The notes: generated by a model from the letters alone, not told the origin. Positions 34,724 to 44,000 are shown, counted from the first letter of the stretch. The stretch: DNA of 64,000 bases from an uncultured Litoreibacter sp. (GCF_947487515.1 NZ_CANKWO010000003.1:327103-391102); one strand, 5' to 3'. A program made the numbers and translations.

Positions 34724-35662
34724 ATGAAAAAATTACTACTTACCGCAGGCCTGACGGTCTTGATGGGAACCTCGGCTATGGCGCAGCAAATTGGCGTATC
34801 GGTTGCCCGCTTTGACGACAATGGCCTCACGGTTATGCGCAACGGCATGACCACACATGCTGACACGCTGGATGGTGTAAACCTGCAGGTCGAAGACGCC
34901 ACTGACGACGTGGCCAAGCAGCTTGACCAGATCAACAACTTCGTGGCCTCGGGCGTGGATGCGATCATCGTGAACGCGGTTGATACCAACGCAACCGAAG
35001 CCATGTCCGCCGCTGCCGCCGCCGCCGGAGTTCCGCTGGTCTATGTGAACCGCCAGCCGATCAACATGGAGACCTTGCCCGATGGTCAGGCCTTCGTGGC
35101 CTCCAACGAGATCGAATCCGGCACATTGGCCGCATTCCGCATGTGCCAAGATTTGCGCGCGCAGGGTAAGTCCGGCGGTGCCAAGGCCTATATGCTGATG
35201 GGCCAGTTGTCGAACCAAGCGGCTGTTCAGCGCTCAAAGGATTTCCATGACGTGATCGGCATGGACATGTGCAACTTCATCACCCTGATCGACGAGCAAA
35301 CGGCTGAATGGTCCCGCGACAAGGCGCAGGATTTGATGACCAACTGGATCTCTTCCGGCGAGCCGTTTGACGCAGTCTTTGGCAACAATGACGAGATGGC
35401 CATCGGCGCGATCCAAGCGATGAAAGCTGCAGGCATCTCTATGGATGACGTGGTTGTCGGCGGTGTCGACGCAACGGCTGATGCACTTGTTGCCATGCAG
35501 GCGGGCGAGATGGACGTCACCGTGTTCCAAGACCTTGCAGGTCAGGGCAGTGGCTCCATTGATACGGCGTTGAAACTGATTGCGGGCGAAGACGTCGACA
35601 AAACAGTGTTCATTCCGTTCAAGCTGGTCACCCCAGAGAACATCGGCGACTTCTTGCAATAA
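34724..35662 (+). CDS. Sugar/inositol ABC transporter, periplasmic binding protein
   Basis: 312 residues. Sec signal peptide at 1-21 (ends S-A-M-A-Q). Mature protein is a ribose-type (type I) binding fold: I-G-V-S-V-A-R-F-D-D-N at the start, D-A-I-I-V-N-A-V-D-T-N, V-Y-V-N-R-Q-P, and F-G-N-N-D-E-M-A-I-G-A near 222. The G-V-D-A-T-A-D-A-L hinge is conserved. The location next to iol genes points to myo-inositol or a related cyclitol as ligand (IbpA/InoE-like); this is inference. Confidence 0.92.
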   Translation: MKKLLLTAGLTVLMGTSAMAQQIGVSVARFDDNGLTVMRNGMTTHADTLDGVNLQVEDATDDVAKQLDQINNFVASGVDAIIVNAVDTNATEAMSAAAAAAGVPLVYVNRQPINMETLPDGQAFVASNEIESGTLAAFRMCQDLRAQGKSGGAKAYMLMGQLSNQAAVQRSKDFHDVIGMDMCNFITLIDEQTAEWSRDKAQDLMTNWISSGEPFDAVFGNNDEMAIGAIQAMKAAGISMDDVVVGGVDATADALVAMQAGEMDVTVFQDLAGQGSGSIDTALKLIAGEDVDKTVFIPFKLVTPENIGDFLQ

Positions 35663-35746
35663 GCCGCGACAAAACCTGGTGCGAGGAGGTCATAGGACCA
35701 CCTCGCACACGCATAAATTACCGACATACCAGAAGGGGGCTGACAC

Positions 35747-36820
35747 ATGTCAGACACGAGCCAAGGGACCGGTGGATTGGCCTTTGATAAGTCTAAGCGC
35801 CAGTGGCCGAACGAGATCAATGTCTTTGGCGCTTTGATCCTGATCATCCTTATCTTTGAGGGACTTGGCGCAGCCATCATGGGGCAAAGCTTCCTGTTTG
35901 ACAGCAACGGACGTTTTGACAGCATCTTCAACGAAGCGCGCCTGAAGATTATCATCCTTCAAGTGTCCATCATTGGCATTATTGCCCTTGGGGTGACGCA
36001 GGTTATCATTTCTGGCGGGATTGATCTGTCCTCTGGCTCTGTGGTGGGGGCGGCGGCGATGATCGCGATGAGCTTCGCGCAGGTGGCCGAGGTGAACGGC
36101 AGCCCCAATCCCAAGGCCGTGTTTGGCCCCGCGTGGATGGACCTTCCGATCATTGTTCCAATCTTCGTGGGCCTCGCCATCGGTGTGCTGGCTGGCATGG
36201 TGAATGGCATGTTCGTGGCCATCGCAAAAATTCCGCCGTTCATTGCCACATTGGGGATGATGGTCTCAGCCCGCGGGGTCGCAAAATGGTGGACCAGCGG
36301 GCAGCCCGTGTCCTTCCCAACCGAGTCCTACGGCATGATCGGTGGCGGCATGATGCCGGTGGTGATCTTTGTGGTTCTGGCCATCACGTTTCACATCATC
36401 ATGACGCAGACCATCTATGGAAAGCACACATATGCGATTGGCTCGAACGAGGCCGCGGCGCGAATGTCGGGGATTAATGTCGGCCGCCACAAGATACTGG
36501 TCTACGCGATTGCCGGTATGTTGGCGGGCCTGTCTGCGGTTGTTTTGACGTCCAAAAACCTGACCGCGCAATCGGGCATGGGCATTATCTATGAGCTGGA
36601 CGCGATCGCCATGGCGGTCATTGGTGGCGTGTCTTTGGCGGGGGGGCGCGGGTCCATTATCGGGACCGTGATCGGGGCCTTGATCTTTGGGGTTATCATC
36701 TCGGGGTTCACCTTTCTGCGCCTCGACGCCTACTACCAAGAGATGGTGAAAGGCGCGATCATTGTCGGCGCGGTCGTCCTTGATCAATGGCGCCAGCAAC
36801 GCGCCGCGATGAAAGCATAG
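35747..36820 (+). CDS. Sugar/inositol ABC transporter permease (RbsC type)
   Basis: 357 residues, about 10 helices of the BPD_transp_2 family. The N-terminal cytoplasmic segment is ~25 residues long. Motifs: G-V-T-Q-V-I-I-S-G-G-I-D-L-S-S-G-S-V-V-G (~85), T-L-G-M-M-V-S-A-R-G, and the ATPase-contact loop A-I-G-S-N-E-A-A-A-R-M-S-G-I-N-V near 228. A strong AGAAGGGGG site precedes the ATG. It is followed by the ATPase gene after 11 bp. Confidence 0.94.
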   Translation: MSDTSQGTGGLAFDKSKRQWPNEINVFGALILIILIFEGLGAAIMGQSFLFDSNGRFDSIFNEARLKIIILQVSIIGIIALGVTQVIISGGIDLSSGSVVGAAAMIAMSFAQVAEVNGSPNPKAVFGPAWMDLPIIVPIFVGLAIGVLAGMVNGMFVAIAKIPPFIATLGMMVSARGVAKWWTSGQPVSFPTESYGMIGGGMMPVVIFVVLAITFHIIMTQTIYGKHTYAIGSNEAAARMSGINVGRHKILVYAIAGMLAGLSAVVLTSKNLTAQSGMGIIYELDAIAMAVIGGVSLAGGRGSIIGTVIGALIFGVIISGFTFLRLDAYYQEMVKGAIIVGAVVLDQWRQQRAAMKA

Positions 36821-36831
36821 GGGGTCAGATC

Positions 36832-37605
36832 ATGTCAGACATAATTCTAGAAACAACAGACCTGACCAAACACTATGGTGGTGTGCACGCGCTGGAAGGG
36901 GCCAACTTCGCCCTGAAAAAGGGCGAGCATGTCGCGATTATGGGGGACAACGGCGCAGGTAAATCGACCTTCGTTCGTCAAATCACCGGCGTTGAGCAAC
37001 GTACCCGTGGCACCGTCAAATTTGACGGCGCGGAGGTGAATTTTGCCGGCCCGATTGACGCCCGAGAGGCCGGAATCGAAACGGTGTTTCAAACCCTCGC
37101 CTTGGCAGATGATTTGAACGTACCCGACAACTTGTTCTTGGGGCGCGAAAAGACCAAATGGAACTTTCTTGGCCCCTTTCGCTTCCTCGACTATAAAGCC
37201 ATGCGCGATGACACGATGGCAGGATTGGAAAAAACGGCCGTAAAAATACCCAACATCAAGAACACCATTCGCAATATGTCGGGGGGGCAGCGCCAATGCG
37301 TGGCGATTGCGCGGACGGCCACCTTCGCCTCCAAGCTGACCATCATGGACGAACCAACAGCGGCACTTGGCGTGCAGGAAACAGAGCAAGTGGAAAACAT
37401 CATCCGAACGTTGAAAGAGCAGGGCGAAAGCCTGATCCTCGTCAGCCATAATATGCGCCAAGTCTTTGATTTGGTGGACCGGATTATCGTGTTTCGGCGG
37501 GGGCGCATTGTGGCCAATCTGCGCAAGGAAGACACCGACGGGCAGGATGTCGTCGCCTATATCACAGGGGCCAAAACGGGCGCTGAATTCGAAGGCGCGG
37601 CGTAG
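36832..37605 (+). CDS. Sugar/inositol ABC transporter ATPase, single-domain
   Basis: 257 residues from the ATG at 36832. Walker A G-D-N-G-A-G-K-S-T at ~37-45, Q-loop near F-Q-T-L-A, signature M-S-G-G-Q-R-Q, Walker B L-T-I-M-D-E-P-T, switch His in V-S-H-N-M. It has one nucleotide-binding domain rather than the fused pair of RbsA/MglA, so it would act as a homodimer like FrcA. Confidence 0.94.
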   Translation: MSDIILETTDLTKHYGGVHALEGANFALKKGEHVAIMGDNGAGKSTFVRQITGVEQRTRGTVKFDGAEVNFAGPIDAREAGIETVFQTLALADDLNVPDNLFLGREKTKWNFLGPFRFLDYKAMRDDTMAGLEKTAVKIPNIKNTIRNMSGGQRQCVAIARTATFASKLTIMDEPTAALGVQETEQVENIIRTLKEQGESLILVSHNMRQVFDLVDRIIVFRRGRIVANLRKEDTDGQDVVAYITGAKTGAEFEGAA

Positions 37606-37612
37606 CTCAGGT

Positions 37613-37819
37613 ATGTTCAATTTGGCCGTTCCCTTTTTCATCCCAGTCTGGCGTCGCCTTTGTGTGGTCGTCGTGGCGGTAATCTGGGGGCTGTTTGAGG
37701 TCTCAACGGGGGCGGTATTCTGGGGGGTTATCTTTTTGGGAATGGGCTTTATAGCTGCATGGAAGTTTTCGACGGCTGACTGGGAGGCCGTCGCGCAAGA
37801 AGAAGACGACCTGCAATAA
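37613..37819 (+). CDS. Small two-helix membrane protein in the inositol transporter operon
   Basis: 68 residues from the ATG at 37613, 7 bp after the ATPase stop and 12 bp before the lacI gene. Two hydrophobic helices (about 5-27 and 31-50) and an acidic tail (E-E-D-D-L). CTCAGGT is a modest ribosome site. The tight spacing supports real co-expression. No family is recognised; an accessory role for the transporter is speculation. Confidence 0.55.
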   Translation: MFNLAVPFFIPVWRRLCVVVVAVIWGLFEVSTGAVFWGVIFLGMGFIAAWKFSTADWEAVAQEEDDLQ

Positions 37820-37831
37820 GGGGCAGCAGAC

Positions 37832-38839
37832 GTGGCGGTGACACTCAAAGATGTAGCGGAACGTGCGGGGGTCTCCCGATCTGCCGTGTCGCGCACCTAC
37901 ACTGAAGGTGCCTCGGTTTCGAAGCAAACCCGCCGCAAGGTTGAAAAGGCTGCGGATGAATTGGGCTACAGCCCGAACGCCTTGGCGTCCTCCCTGACCA
38001 CTGGTCGCACCAAACTGATTGGCTTGGTGTCCAACAATTTTCACAACCCGATCTTTCTAGAGGTGTTCGACCTGTTCACCAAAGGGTTGCAGGATCGCGG
38101 GTTGCGCCCATTGCTGGTGAACCTGTCGGATGAGGTGGACCCCGAAAACTCTGTGCGCATGTTGCGTGCCTATTCGGTGGATGCGGTGATTGTGGCGTCT
38201 TCGACATTGCCCGAAAGTTTTGCCGAAGGGTTTCGCGCAGCCGGTGTGCCGGTGGTGCATTCCTTCGGACGGCACGTCGCCAGCCCCAAGGTGAACGTGC
38301 TGGGGATCAACAATATCGAGGCGGGCCGCATGGCTGCGCAAACCCTTGCGGCGCGCGGTTATCAGCAGGTCGCCTTTTTGGGAGGGCCGAAGTCCGCTAC
38401 CTCCACCCAAGACCGGCATCACGGCTTTGCCGATGAGATCGCCCGAACTCCAAACATTGAGATGATCGCCAGCTATGCAGAGGATTACACCTTTGAGGCG
38501 GGCCGCGCCGAGATGCTGCGGGTTCTAGAAGGCCCAAGAGCCGAGGCCTATTTCTGCGGCGACGACGTGCTGTCCATCGGGGCGCTCTCGGCCATTCAAT
38601 CGGCGGGGCTATCGGTGCCACACGACATAGGGTTGCTTGGCTTGAATGACATGGAAATGGCGGGCTGGGAAAACATCAACCTGACGACAATTCACAACCC
38701 GATTAAACAGATCATTGCGTCGTCGGTTGAATTGGTGGCCGCCATGTTGAAAGACAGTGACCGCCACCCCGAAGCGCGGCTTTTCGCGTGCCACGTTGTA
38801 GAGCGCGGCACGCTTCGTCCGGTGAAGTCGCTACCTTAA
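37832..38839 (+). CDS. LacI-family transcriptional regulator
   Basis: 335 residues, GTG start behind AAGGGGC. N-terminal helix-turn-helix and hinge: V-T-L-K-D-V-A-E-R-A-G-V-S-R-S-A-V-S-R (residues 3-21), then L-G-Y-S-P-N-A-L-A. The effector domain resembles periplasmic sugar-binding proteins (V-N-V-L-G-I-N-N-I-E-A-G-R-M-A). It probably binds the two TGCAACCGGTTGCA palindromes and represses both the transporter block and the iolD block. Its 3' end overlaps the convergent Gfo/Idh gene by 9 bp. Confidence 0.93.
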   Translation: MAVTLKDVAERAGVSRSAVSRTYTEGASVSKQTRRKVEKAADELGYSPNALASSLTTGRTKLIGLVSNNFHNPIFLEVFDLFTKGLQDRGLRPLLVNLSDEVDPENSVRMLRAYSVDAVIVASSTLPESFAEGFRAAGVPVVHSFGRHVASPKVNVLGINNIEAGRMAAQTLAARGYQQVAFLGGPKSATSTQDRHHGFADEIARTPNIEMIASYAEDYTFEAGRAEMLRVLEGPRAEAYFCGDDVLSIGALSAIQSAGLSVPHDIGLLGLNDMEMAGWENINLTTIHNPIKQIIASSVELVAAMLKDSDRHPEARLFACHVVERGTLRPVKSLP

Positions 38840-39988
38840 CAGCGGGGGGACTGCGTCCACCCATGTGCCACCGTCCTTGGCTGATTTTACGCAAGCATAT
38901 ACCGCCGCCATGGACCGAAGCCCGTCCTCCGCACGCGGATATAAATCCGCCGCTTTGTCGACCGCGACGCCTGCTTTCTCGGCACGGATCACGGCCGCCA
39001 GATCAGAGTAAATATTGGCAAAGGCCAGCGGCATCCCCTCGGCGTGACCGATGGTGACGCGGGTGGCGCGATCTGCCTCAGGGGACAGCTCCGCCTCGCC
39101 GCGCTCGATCACTTGGACACGGCCATTGGTGGGGGTGAAATACAACTGGTTTGGCTGCTCTTGTGCCCACCGCAATCCGCCTTTCTCACCGAAGACCTGA
39201 ATGGTCAGCCCATGCATGCGCCCCACCGCAATCGCGGAGGTCCACAGGCGCCCAACCGCGCCCCCGCTCATGCGGAAGTTGACCATTGCGTCGTCTTCCA
39301 ACTCACGGCTGGGGATGGTGGAGGCGAAGTCGGCGGACAGCCTGTCCACCTCCTGTCCGGTCACAAAGCTGGCCATATGCATAGCGTGAATGCCGCAATC
39401 TGCGAACTGTGCAGATGCCCCCATTTGCGCGGGATCGTAGCGCCAGCGGATGCGCGGGTTGTCGGCCTGCGCGGCGTCAGCGTGGTGGCCGTGCGAAAAC
39501 TCCGAGACGACCACACGCACTTTGCCCAGATCACCACGCGCAATCATCGCACGCATGTGGCGCACCAATGAATACCCAGTGTAGCCATAGTTCACCGCGC
39601 AAAGTTTGCCGGTTTTGCGGCTGATTTTGACGATCTCCTCGCCTTCCTCAACCGTCATGGTCATTGGCTTTTCGCATAGGACGTGAAAGCCGCCTTCCAG
39701 AAAGGCCTTGGTGATCTCAAAATGTGTGGAGTTCGGTGTGGCCACAGTGACCAGATCAACGCGGTCTTCGCGTGCCCGTTCACCCGTTAGCATTTCACGC
39801 CAGTCGCCGTAGGCGCGATCCGCTTCAATGCCTAATTCTTGCGCATAGGCGCGGCCCGCATCCGCGTTGTGATCCAGCGCACCGGCCACAAAGGAAAAGT
39901 CGCCATCAAGGCCAGAGCCCAATCGATGAGCCGGCCCGATTTGGCTGCCCTTGCCGCCGCCAATCATACCCCAGTTTAGTCGTGCCAT
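38831..39988 (-). CDS. Gfo/Idh/MocA-family dehydrogenase (copy 1)
   Basis: 385 residues from the ATG at 39988 (AGGAG lies 10 bp upstream; a TTG two codons earlier is too close to it). NAD(P) Rossmann fold with W-G-M-I-G-G-G-K-G-S-Q-I-G at ~5-17 and the E-K-P-M lysine motif near 98. The catalytic-histidine region is D-C-G-I-H-A-M-H near 190. The glycine-rich start with G-S-Q-I-G-P-A-H-R is typical of a subfamily found with inositol or pseudo-sugar catabolism. It probably oxidises an inositol isomer or derived sugar. Confidence 0.88.
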   Translation of the reverse strand: MARLNWGMIGGGKGSQIGPAHRLGSGLDGDFSFVAGALDHNADAGRAYAQELGIEADRAYGDWREMLTGERAREDRVDLVTVATPNSTHFEITKAFLEGGFHVLCEKPMTMTVEEGEEIVKISRKTGKLCAVNYGYTGYSLVRHMRAMIARGDLGKVRVVVSEFSHGHHADAAQADNPRIRWRYDPAQMGASAQFADCGIHAMHMASFVTGQEVDRLSADFASTIPSRELEDDAMVNFRMSGGAVGRLWTSAIAVGRMHGLTIQVFGEKGGLRWAQEQPNQLYFTPTNGRVQVIERGEAELSPEADRATRVTIGHAEGMPLAFANIYSDLAAVIRAEKAGVAVDKAADLYPRAEDGLRSMAAVYACVKSAKDGGTWVDAVPPLLR

Positions 39989-39990
39989 GG

Positions 39991-40887
39991 TCAAGCTCCT
40001 GTAAAGCCGATGGATTGCAAATAGGCGCGGTTCAGTTTTGCGTCTGCGATCGGAGACGTGTCCCCCTCAGGGTCGCAATCCTGCTCGACCGTGCACCAGC
40101 CGTTGAAACCTGCGGCTTCTAGTTTGGCACGAACTGCAGGGAAGTCGACATCGCCGTCGCCCAAGTTGCAAAAGATACCCTGCGCACAGGCGTCATAGAA
40201 ATCGGTGCGATTTTTCACCACTTCCGCCTTCACCACAGGATCAATGTCCTTGAAATGCATATAGCTGATACGGTCGATGAAGCGGTCCATGAAGGCCACA
40301 GGGTCGAAGCCCGCGTAGGAATGGTGGCCCGTGTCGAAGCAAATCTTCAAGATGTTTTCATCCACTTCGCTAAGCAGGCGATCCAGCTCTGGCTCGAAAT
40401 CCATAAAGCCACCCGCATGGGCGTGAATGCCAACGGTTAACCCGTATTCCTCGGCCCCCAATTTGGCGATGGTGGTGATGCGATCGCGAAAGGCGGTCCA
40501 TTCGGCTTTGTCCATCTGCACCGCCTCGGAGGCGCGGCCAGCGGTGGGCGCACGGCGCTCCGCGATGGAATCGATCAGCACCAAGTGCTTGGCGCCATGC
40601 GCGGTAAGCGCTTTGCAGGTGCGCACGGCCCCGTCCAGAACATCGTCCCATTGGGCCGCGTCGTGGAAGGGGCGAAACACCACGCCGCCGATCAGCTCTT
40701 GGCCGTATTCTTCCAAAGCCTCGCCCAGAATGGTCGGGTCTTCGGGCATGAAGCCCACAGGGCCCAATTCGATCCCAGTATATCCGGCGTCGGCGTTTTC
40801 TTGCAGAACTTTGCGCCAATTCGGGTTGCGCGGGTCATCTGCCCATTCGACGCCCCAGCTACAGGGGGCATTGCCAATTTTGATCAT
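39991..40887 (-). CDS. TIM-barrel sugar isomerase/dehydratase, candidate inosose dehydratase
   Basis: 298 residues from the ATG at 40887; the frame upstream to 40962 has no family character. AP-endonuclease-2-type (beta/alpha)8 barrel with the metal set Glu/Asp/His/Glu in V-G-I-H-A-H-A-G, C-F-D-T-G-H-H, M-H-F-K-D-I-D and T-V-E-Q-D. The start (G-N-A-P-C-S-W-G-V-E-W) and E-L-G-P-V-G-F match the IolE/MocC group better than hexulose isomerases, but it differs from the common I-x-P-I-x-W start of IolE. No other IolE is in the cluster, so it may supply that step. Confidence 0.75.
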   Translation of the reverse strand: MIKIGNAPCSWGVEWADDPRNPNWRKVLQENADAGYTGIELGPVGFMPEDPTILGEALEEYGQELIGGVVFRPFHDAAQWDDVLDGAVRTCKALTAHGAKHLVLIDSIAERRAPTAGRASEAVQMDKAEWTAFRDRITTIAKLGAEEYGLTVGIHAHAGGFMDFEPELDRLLSEVDENILKICFDTGHHSYAGFDPVAFMDRFIDRISYMHFKDIDPVVKAEVVKNRTDFYDACAQGIFCNLGDGDVDFPAVRAKLEAAGFNGWCTVEQDCDPEGDTSPIADAKLNRAYLQSIGFTGA

Positions 40888-40903
40888 TGTGTTCGCCTTT
40901 GTT

Positions 40904-42007
40904 TTAGTAGTCCGCCACATCAACCCATACGCCCTTGGCGCTGGAATCGAGTGCTGCCGCAACCACGCGGTTTACTTCCATGCCTTCCGCAAAGGTTGGC
41001 CATTGAGGGGTGTTCTCAGAGATCGCCGCGAGGAAGTGAGCCGCCTCGATGGTGATCTGGTCTTGGTAGCCCGTGCCATGCCCCGGACCCTGACAAAACG
41101 GCAGGTAGTCGGGGTGCGCCGGTCCCGCGAGTATCTTGCGAAACCCTTGTTCCGCCTCGGGGCCTTCGCGCAGATAAAGGTGCAGGGCGTTTTGATCTTC
41201 GCCGTCAAAGCGGATCGCCCCTTTGGTGCCGTGGACCTCATAGGCATAGCCCATCTTGCGACCGGTTGCGATGCGGCTGACGTGGATGTGCCCAGTTACC
41301 CCGCTTTCAAATTTCACCATGATCTGAGCCTGATCGTCGTTGGTCACGGGTACACCGCCGCGCTGGTGGTGCACCGTTTCCACCACCGCGTTCACCGCTT
41401 TGATCGGCCCCATGAGCCGTCGTGCGCCATTGATCATATGCGGGGCCAAATCGCCCATCGTGCCGTTCGCCATTCCGGTGGTGCGCCAAGTGGCAGGGGC
41501 GTCAGGGTCGGCATAAAAGTCTTCGGTGTGCTCGCCGCGAAAGTAGGTGATATCGCCTAAGCGTCCGCTTTGGATCAGCGCGTAAGCGTATTGCGATGCG
41601 GGGGTGCGAATATAGTTGAAGCCCACCATGTGAATACCCCCCGAGGCCTCGGCCGCCGCAAGCATGGCGCGGCTGTCATCCAGCGATCCCCCGAGTGGTT
41701 TCTCACACATGACATGCTTACCAGCGGCGAGCGCTGCAACGGCGATCTCGCGGTGGGTTTCTTGAGGCGACGCAATGATGATTGCATCGATCTTCGGATC
41801 ATCCACCATTACACGCCAGTCACTGGTTGCGCGGGCGAATCCATAGGCCACGCGGTAGCGTTCTGCCGATGTAGCGCTGGAGGCGCAGACCATCTCCAAT
41901 CGGGGCTTTAGGGCCGTGTCAAACAGGGCAGAGACGCAGGAGAAGGCAACCGCATGGGCCTTTCCCATATAGCCGCCGCCGATAATTCCTATGCCGAGAT
42001 CATTCAT
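40904..42007 (-). CDS. Gfo/Idh/MocA-family dehydrogenase (copy 2)
   Basis: 367 residues. Rossmann motif G-I-I-G-G-G-Y-M-G-K-A-H at ~7-18, C-E-K-P-L near 100 with the catalytic lysine, and D-L-A-P-H-M-I in the second half as the catalytic His region. First gene of the minus-strand block 42007-38831, divergent from iolD over a 121-bp gap containing LacI operator copy 2. The minus block also holds the TIM-barrel gene and copy 1, so all three are probably co-transcribed. Probably an inositol or scyllo-inosose-type oxidoreductase. Confidence 0.88.
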   Translation of the reverse strand: MNDLGIGIIGGGYMGKAHAVAFSCVSALFDTALKPRLEMVCASSATSAERYRVAYGFARATSDWRVMVDDPKIDAIIIASPQETHREIAVAALAAGKHVMCEKPLGGSLDDSRAMLAAAEASGGIHMVGFNYIRTPASQYAYALIQSGRLGDITYFRGEHTEDFYADPDAPATWRTTGMANGTMGDLAPHMINGARRLMGPIKAVNAVVETVHHQRGGVPVTNDDQAQIMVKFESGVTGHIHVSRIATGRKMGYAYEVHGTKGAIRFDGEDQNALHLYLREGPEAEQGFRKILAGPAHPDYLPFCQGPGHGTGYQDQITIEAAHFLAAISENTPQWPTFAEGMEVNRVVAAALDSSAKGVWVDVADY

Positions 42008-42033
42008 TGCGAAGCTCCTTCCAAGAAAGCAAT

Positions 42034-42047
42034 TGCAACCGGTTGCA
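42034..42047. promoter_or_regulatory. LacI-type operator, copy 2
   Basis: Identical to copy 1 (TGCAACCGGTTGCA). It lies between the divergent genes at 42007 (minus) and 42129 (plus, iolD), 27 and 82 bp from their starts, so one site could repress both directions. Confidence 0.78.
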
Positions 42048-42128
42048 AAATGGTTATCTTGGATTCGGGCGGCGGGTCAATATGCAATCGCGCTGCAGTA
42101 TAATTTCGACGATCTTGGGGGGCATGGC

Positions 42129-44000
42129 GTGGCATCATCCGGCGACACCATCACACTGACAACAGCGCAGGCCATTGTGCGCTATCTGGCGGCACAATTT
42201 ATCGAGATCGACGGGGTGAAAACGCGCCTGTGCGGTGGCGGTTTTGGCATCTTCGGGCATGGCAATGTGACCTGTCTGGGAGAGGCGCTCTATGATTACC
42301 AGGAACAGCTTCCGCTATATCGCGGCCAAAACGAACAGGGCATGGGGTTCGCCGCGGCAGCCTATGCCAAGGCCCAGCTGCGCCGCAGGTTTATGTTTTG
42401 CACCGCCTCAGCCGGACCAGGGACCGCGAACCTGCTGACGGCATCAGCTCTGGCCCATGCGAACCGTTTGCCCATGTTGATGTTGTGCGGGGATACCTTC
42501 ATCACACGCCTACCTGATCCCGTATTGCAGCAGCTAGAACATTTCGGGGATCCGACCTTCGGGGTAAATGATGCGTTCAAGGCGGTTACGCGGTTTTGGG
42601 ACCGCATCACGCACCCCGCACAGATCATTCAATCCCTTCCTGCGGCTTTGAACACGATGCTGGACCCAGCGGATTGCGGCCCAGTATTCATTGGCTTGCC
42701 ACAAGATGTGCAGGGGTGGGCCTATGAGTATCCGGCGCGCTTCTTTGACGAAAAACTGCACCGAATTCGCCGCCAAAGCGCTGACGCCGACGAGATTTCC
42801 GATGCAGCCGCACTGCTGACCCGCGCAAAGCGCCCGATGATTATCGCGGGTGGCGGTGTGCAATACTCTGGTGCTGTAGCGCAGCTCACCGCCTTCGCAG
42901 AGGCGACCGGAATCCCTGTGGTGGAGACCATCGCCGGACGGGCCAACTTACTGGACACGCATCCGTTGAATATCGGGCCGCTTGGCGTAACGGGGTCCAA
43001 TTCTGCCAATGCCATCGCTGAGCAGGCTGACGTGATTTTGTCGGTTGGCTCGCGATTGCAGGACTTCACCACCGGCAGTTGGACGGCCTTTTCTCAGGAC
43101 GCCAAGATCATTGGATTGAATGCTGCCCGCCATGACGCGGCGAAGCACATGTCGATGACAGTGGTGGGGGATGCAAAACTGGGGCTAAGCGCCTTGCAGA
43201 AGGCGATGGGCAGCTATTCGTCGCCACAATCATGGACCAAAGAGGCCCAATCAGAGCGGATCAAATGGGCCGGGTATGTTGAGAAGAACACACGATTGGG
43301 CAATGGCCCAGCCTCCTACGCGCAAGCCATCGGGGTGGTGAATGCCCTGTGCGACCCACGTGATCGTGTGGTGGCCGCCGCAGGTGGGCTGCCCGCAGAG
43401 GTGACGGCCAACTGGCGCACTTTGGACATTGGGACGGTAGATGTTGAATTCGGGTTTTCCTGCATGGGGTATGAAATCGCGGGCGGTTGGGGGGCGCGGA
43501 TCGCGCAATCCGAAACAGAGCCGGATCAAGACACCATCATCTTCACCGGTGACGGATCCTACTTGCTAATGAATTCGGACATATATTCGTCGGTTCTTAC
43601 GCAGAAAAAGATGATTGTTCTGGTGCTGGATAACGGTGGCTTTGCGGTGATTAACAAGTTGCAAAACAATATGGGTGCGGAAAGCTTCAACAACCTAATT
43701 GCGGACACACCAACCGCTACCCATCAGGTGGGGGTGGATTTTGAAGCGCATGCGAAGGCAATGGGCGCCCTGGCGGAAACGGTTTCTTCACCTGAGGGGC
43801 TTGCGGATGCGTTCAAACGTGCCAAATCCGTAGACCGCACCTACGTCATTTCCATGAAAGTCGACCCCTATGAGGGCTGGACCAAGGAAGGCCACACATG
43901 GTGGGAAGTCGGCACGCCGCATGTGTCCCAGAAGCCGAAAACACGCGCGGCGCATGAGGATGTGGAACGTGCGCGCCCCAAGCAGCGAAAGGGCGTCTAA
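42129..44000 (+). CDS. iolD: 3D-(3,5/4)-trihydroxycyclohexane-1,2-dione acylhydrolase
   Basis: ThDP enzyme that opens the cyclohexane ring in inositol breakdown. 623 residues from a GTG at 42129 behind GGGGGG; the frame upstream to 41991 overlaps the operator and is not coding. The activating Glu is in N-E-Q-G-M-G-F-A-A-A (~62). The ThDP/Mg motif starts G-D-G-S-Y-L-L-M-N near 478. The protein begins with I-V-R-Y-L-A-A-Q-F and R-L-C-G-G-G-F-G-I-F-G-H-G-N-V, both diagnostic of IolD. Confidence 0.95.
   Translation: MASSGDTITLTTAQAIVRYLAAQFIEIDGVKTRLCGGGFGIFGHGNVTCLGEALYDYQEQLPLYRGQNEQGMGFAAAAYAKAQLRRRFMFCTASAGPGTANLLTASALAHANRLPMLMLCGDTFITRLPDPVLQQLEHFGDPTFGVNDAFKAVTRFWDRITHPAQIIQSLPAALNTMLDPADCGPVFIGLPQDVQGWAYEYPARFFDEKLHRIRRQSADADEISDAAALLTRAKRPMIIAGGGVQYSGAVAQLTAFAEATGIPVVETIAGRANLLDTHPLNIGPLGVTGSNSANAIAEQADVILSVGSRLQDFTTGSWTAFSQDAKIIGLNAARHDAAKHMSMTVVGDAKLGLSALQKAMGSYSSPQSWTKEAQSERIKWAGYVEKNTRLGNGPASYAQAIGVVNALCDPRDRVVAAAGGLPAEVTANWRTLDIGTVDVEFGFSCMGYEIAGGWGARIAQSETEPDQDTIIFTGDGSYLLMNSDIYSSVLTQKKMIVLVLDNGGFAVINKLQNNMGAESFNNLIADTPTATHQVGVDFEAHAKAMGALAETVSSPEGLADAFKRAKSVDRTYVISMKVDPYEGWTKEGHTWWEVGTPHVSQKPKTRAAHEDVERARPKQRKGV

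Noticed and set aside
41991-42128. N-terminal extension of iolD to 41991
   Set aside because: It would run through the LacI operator and the start of the divergent gene; the GTG at 42129 has a good ribosome site.
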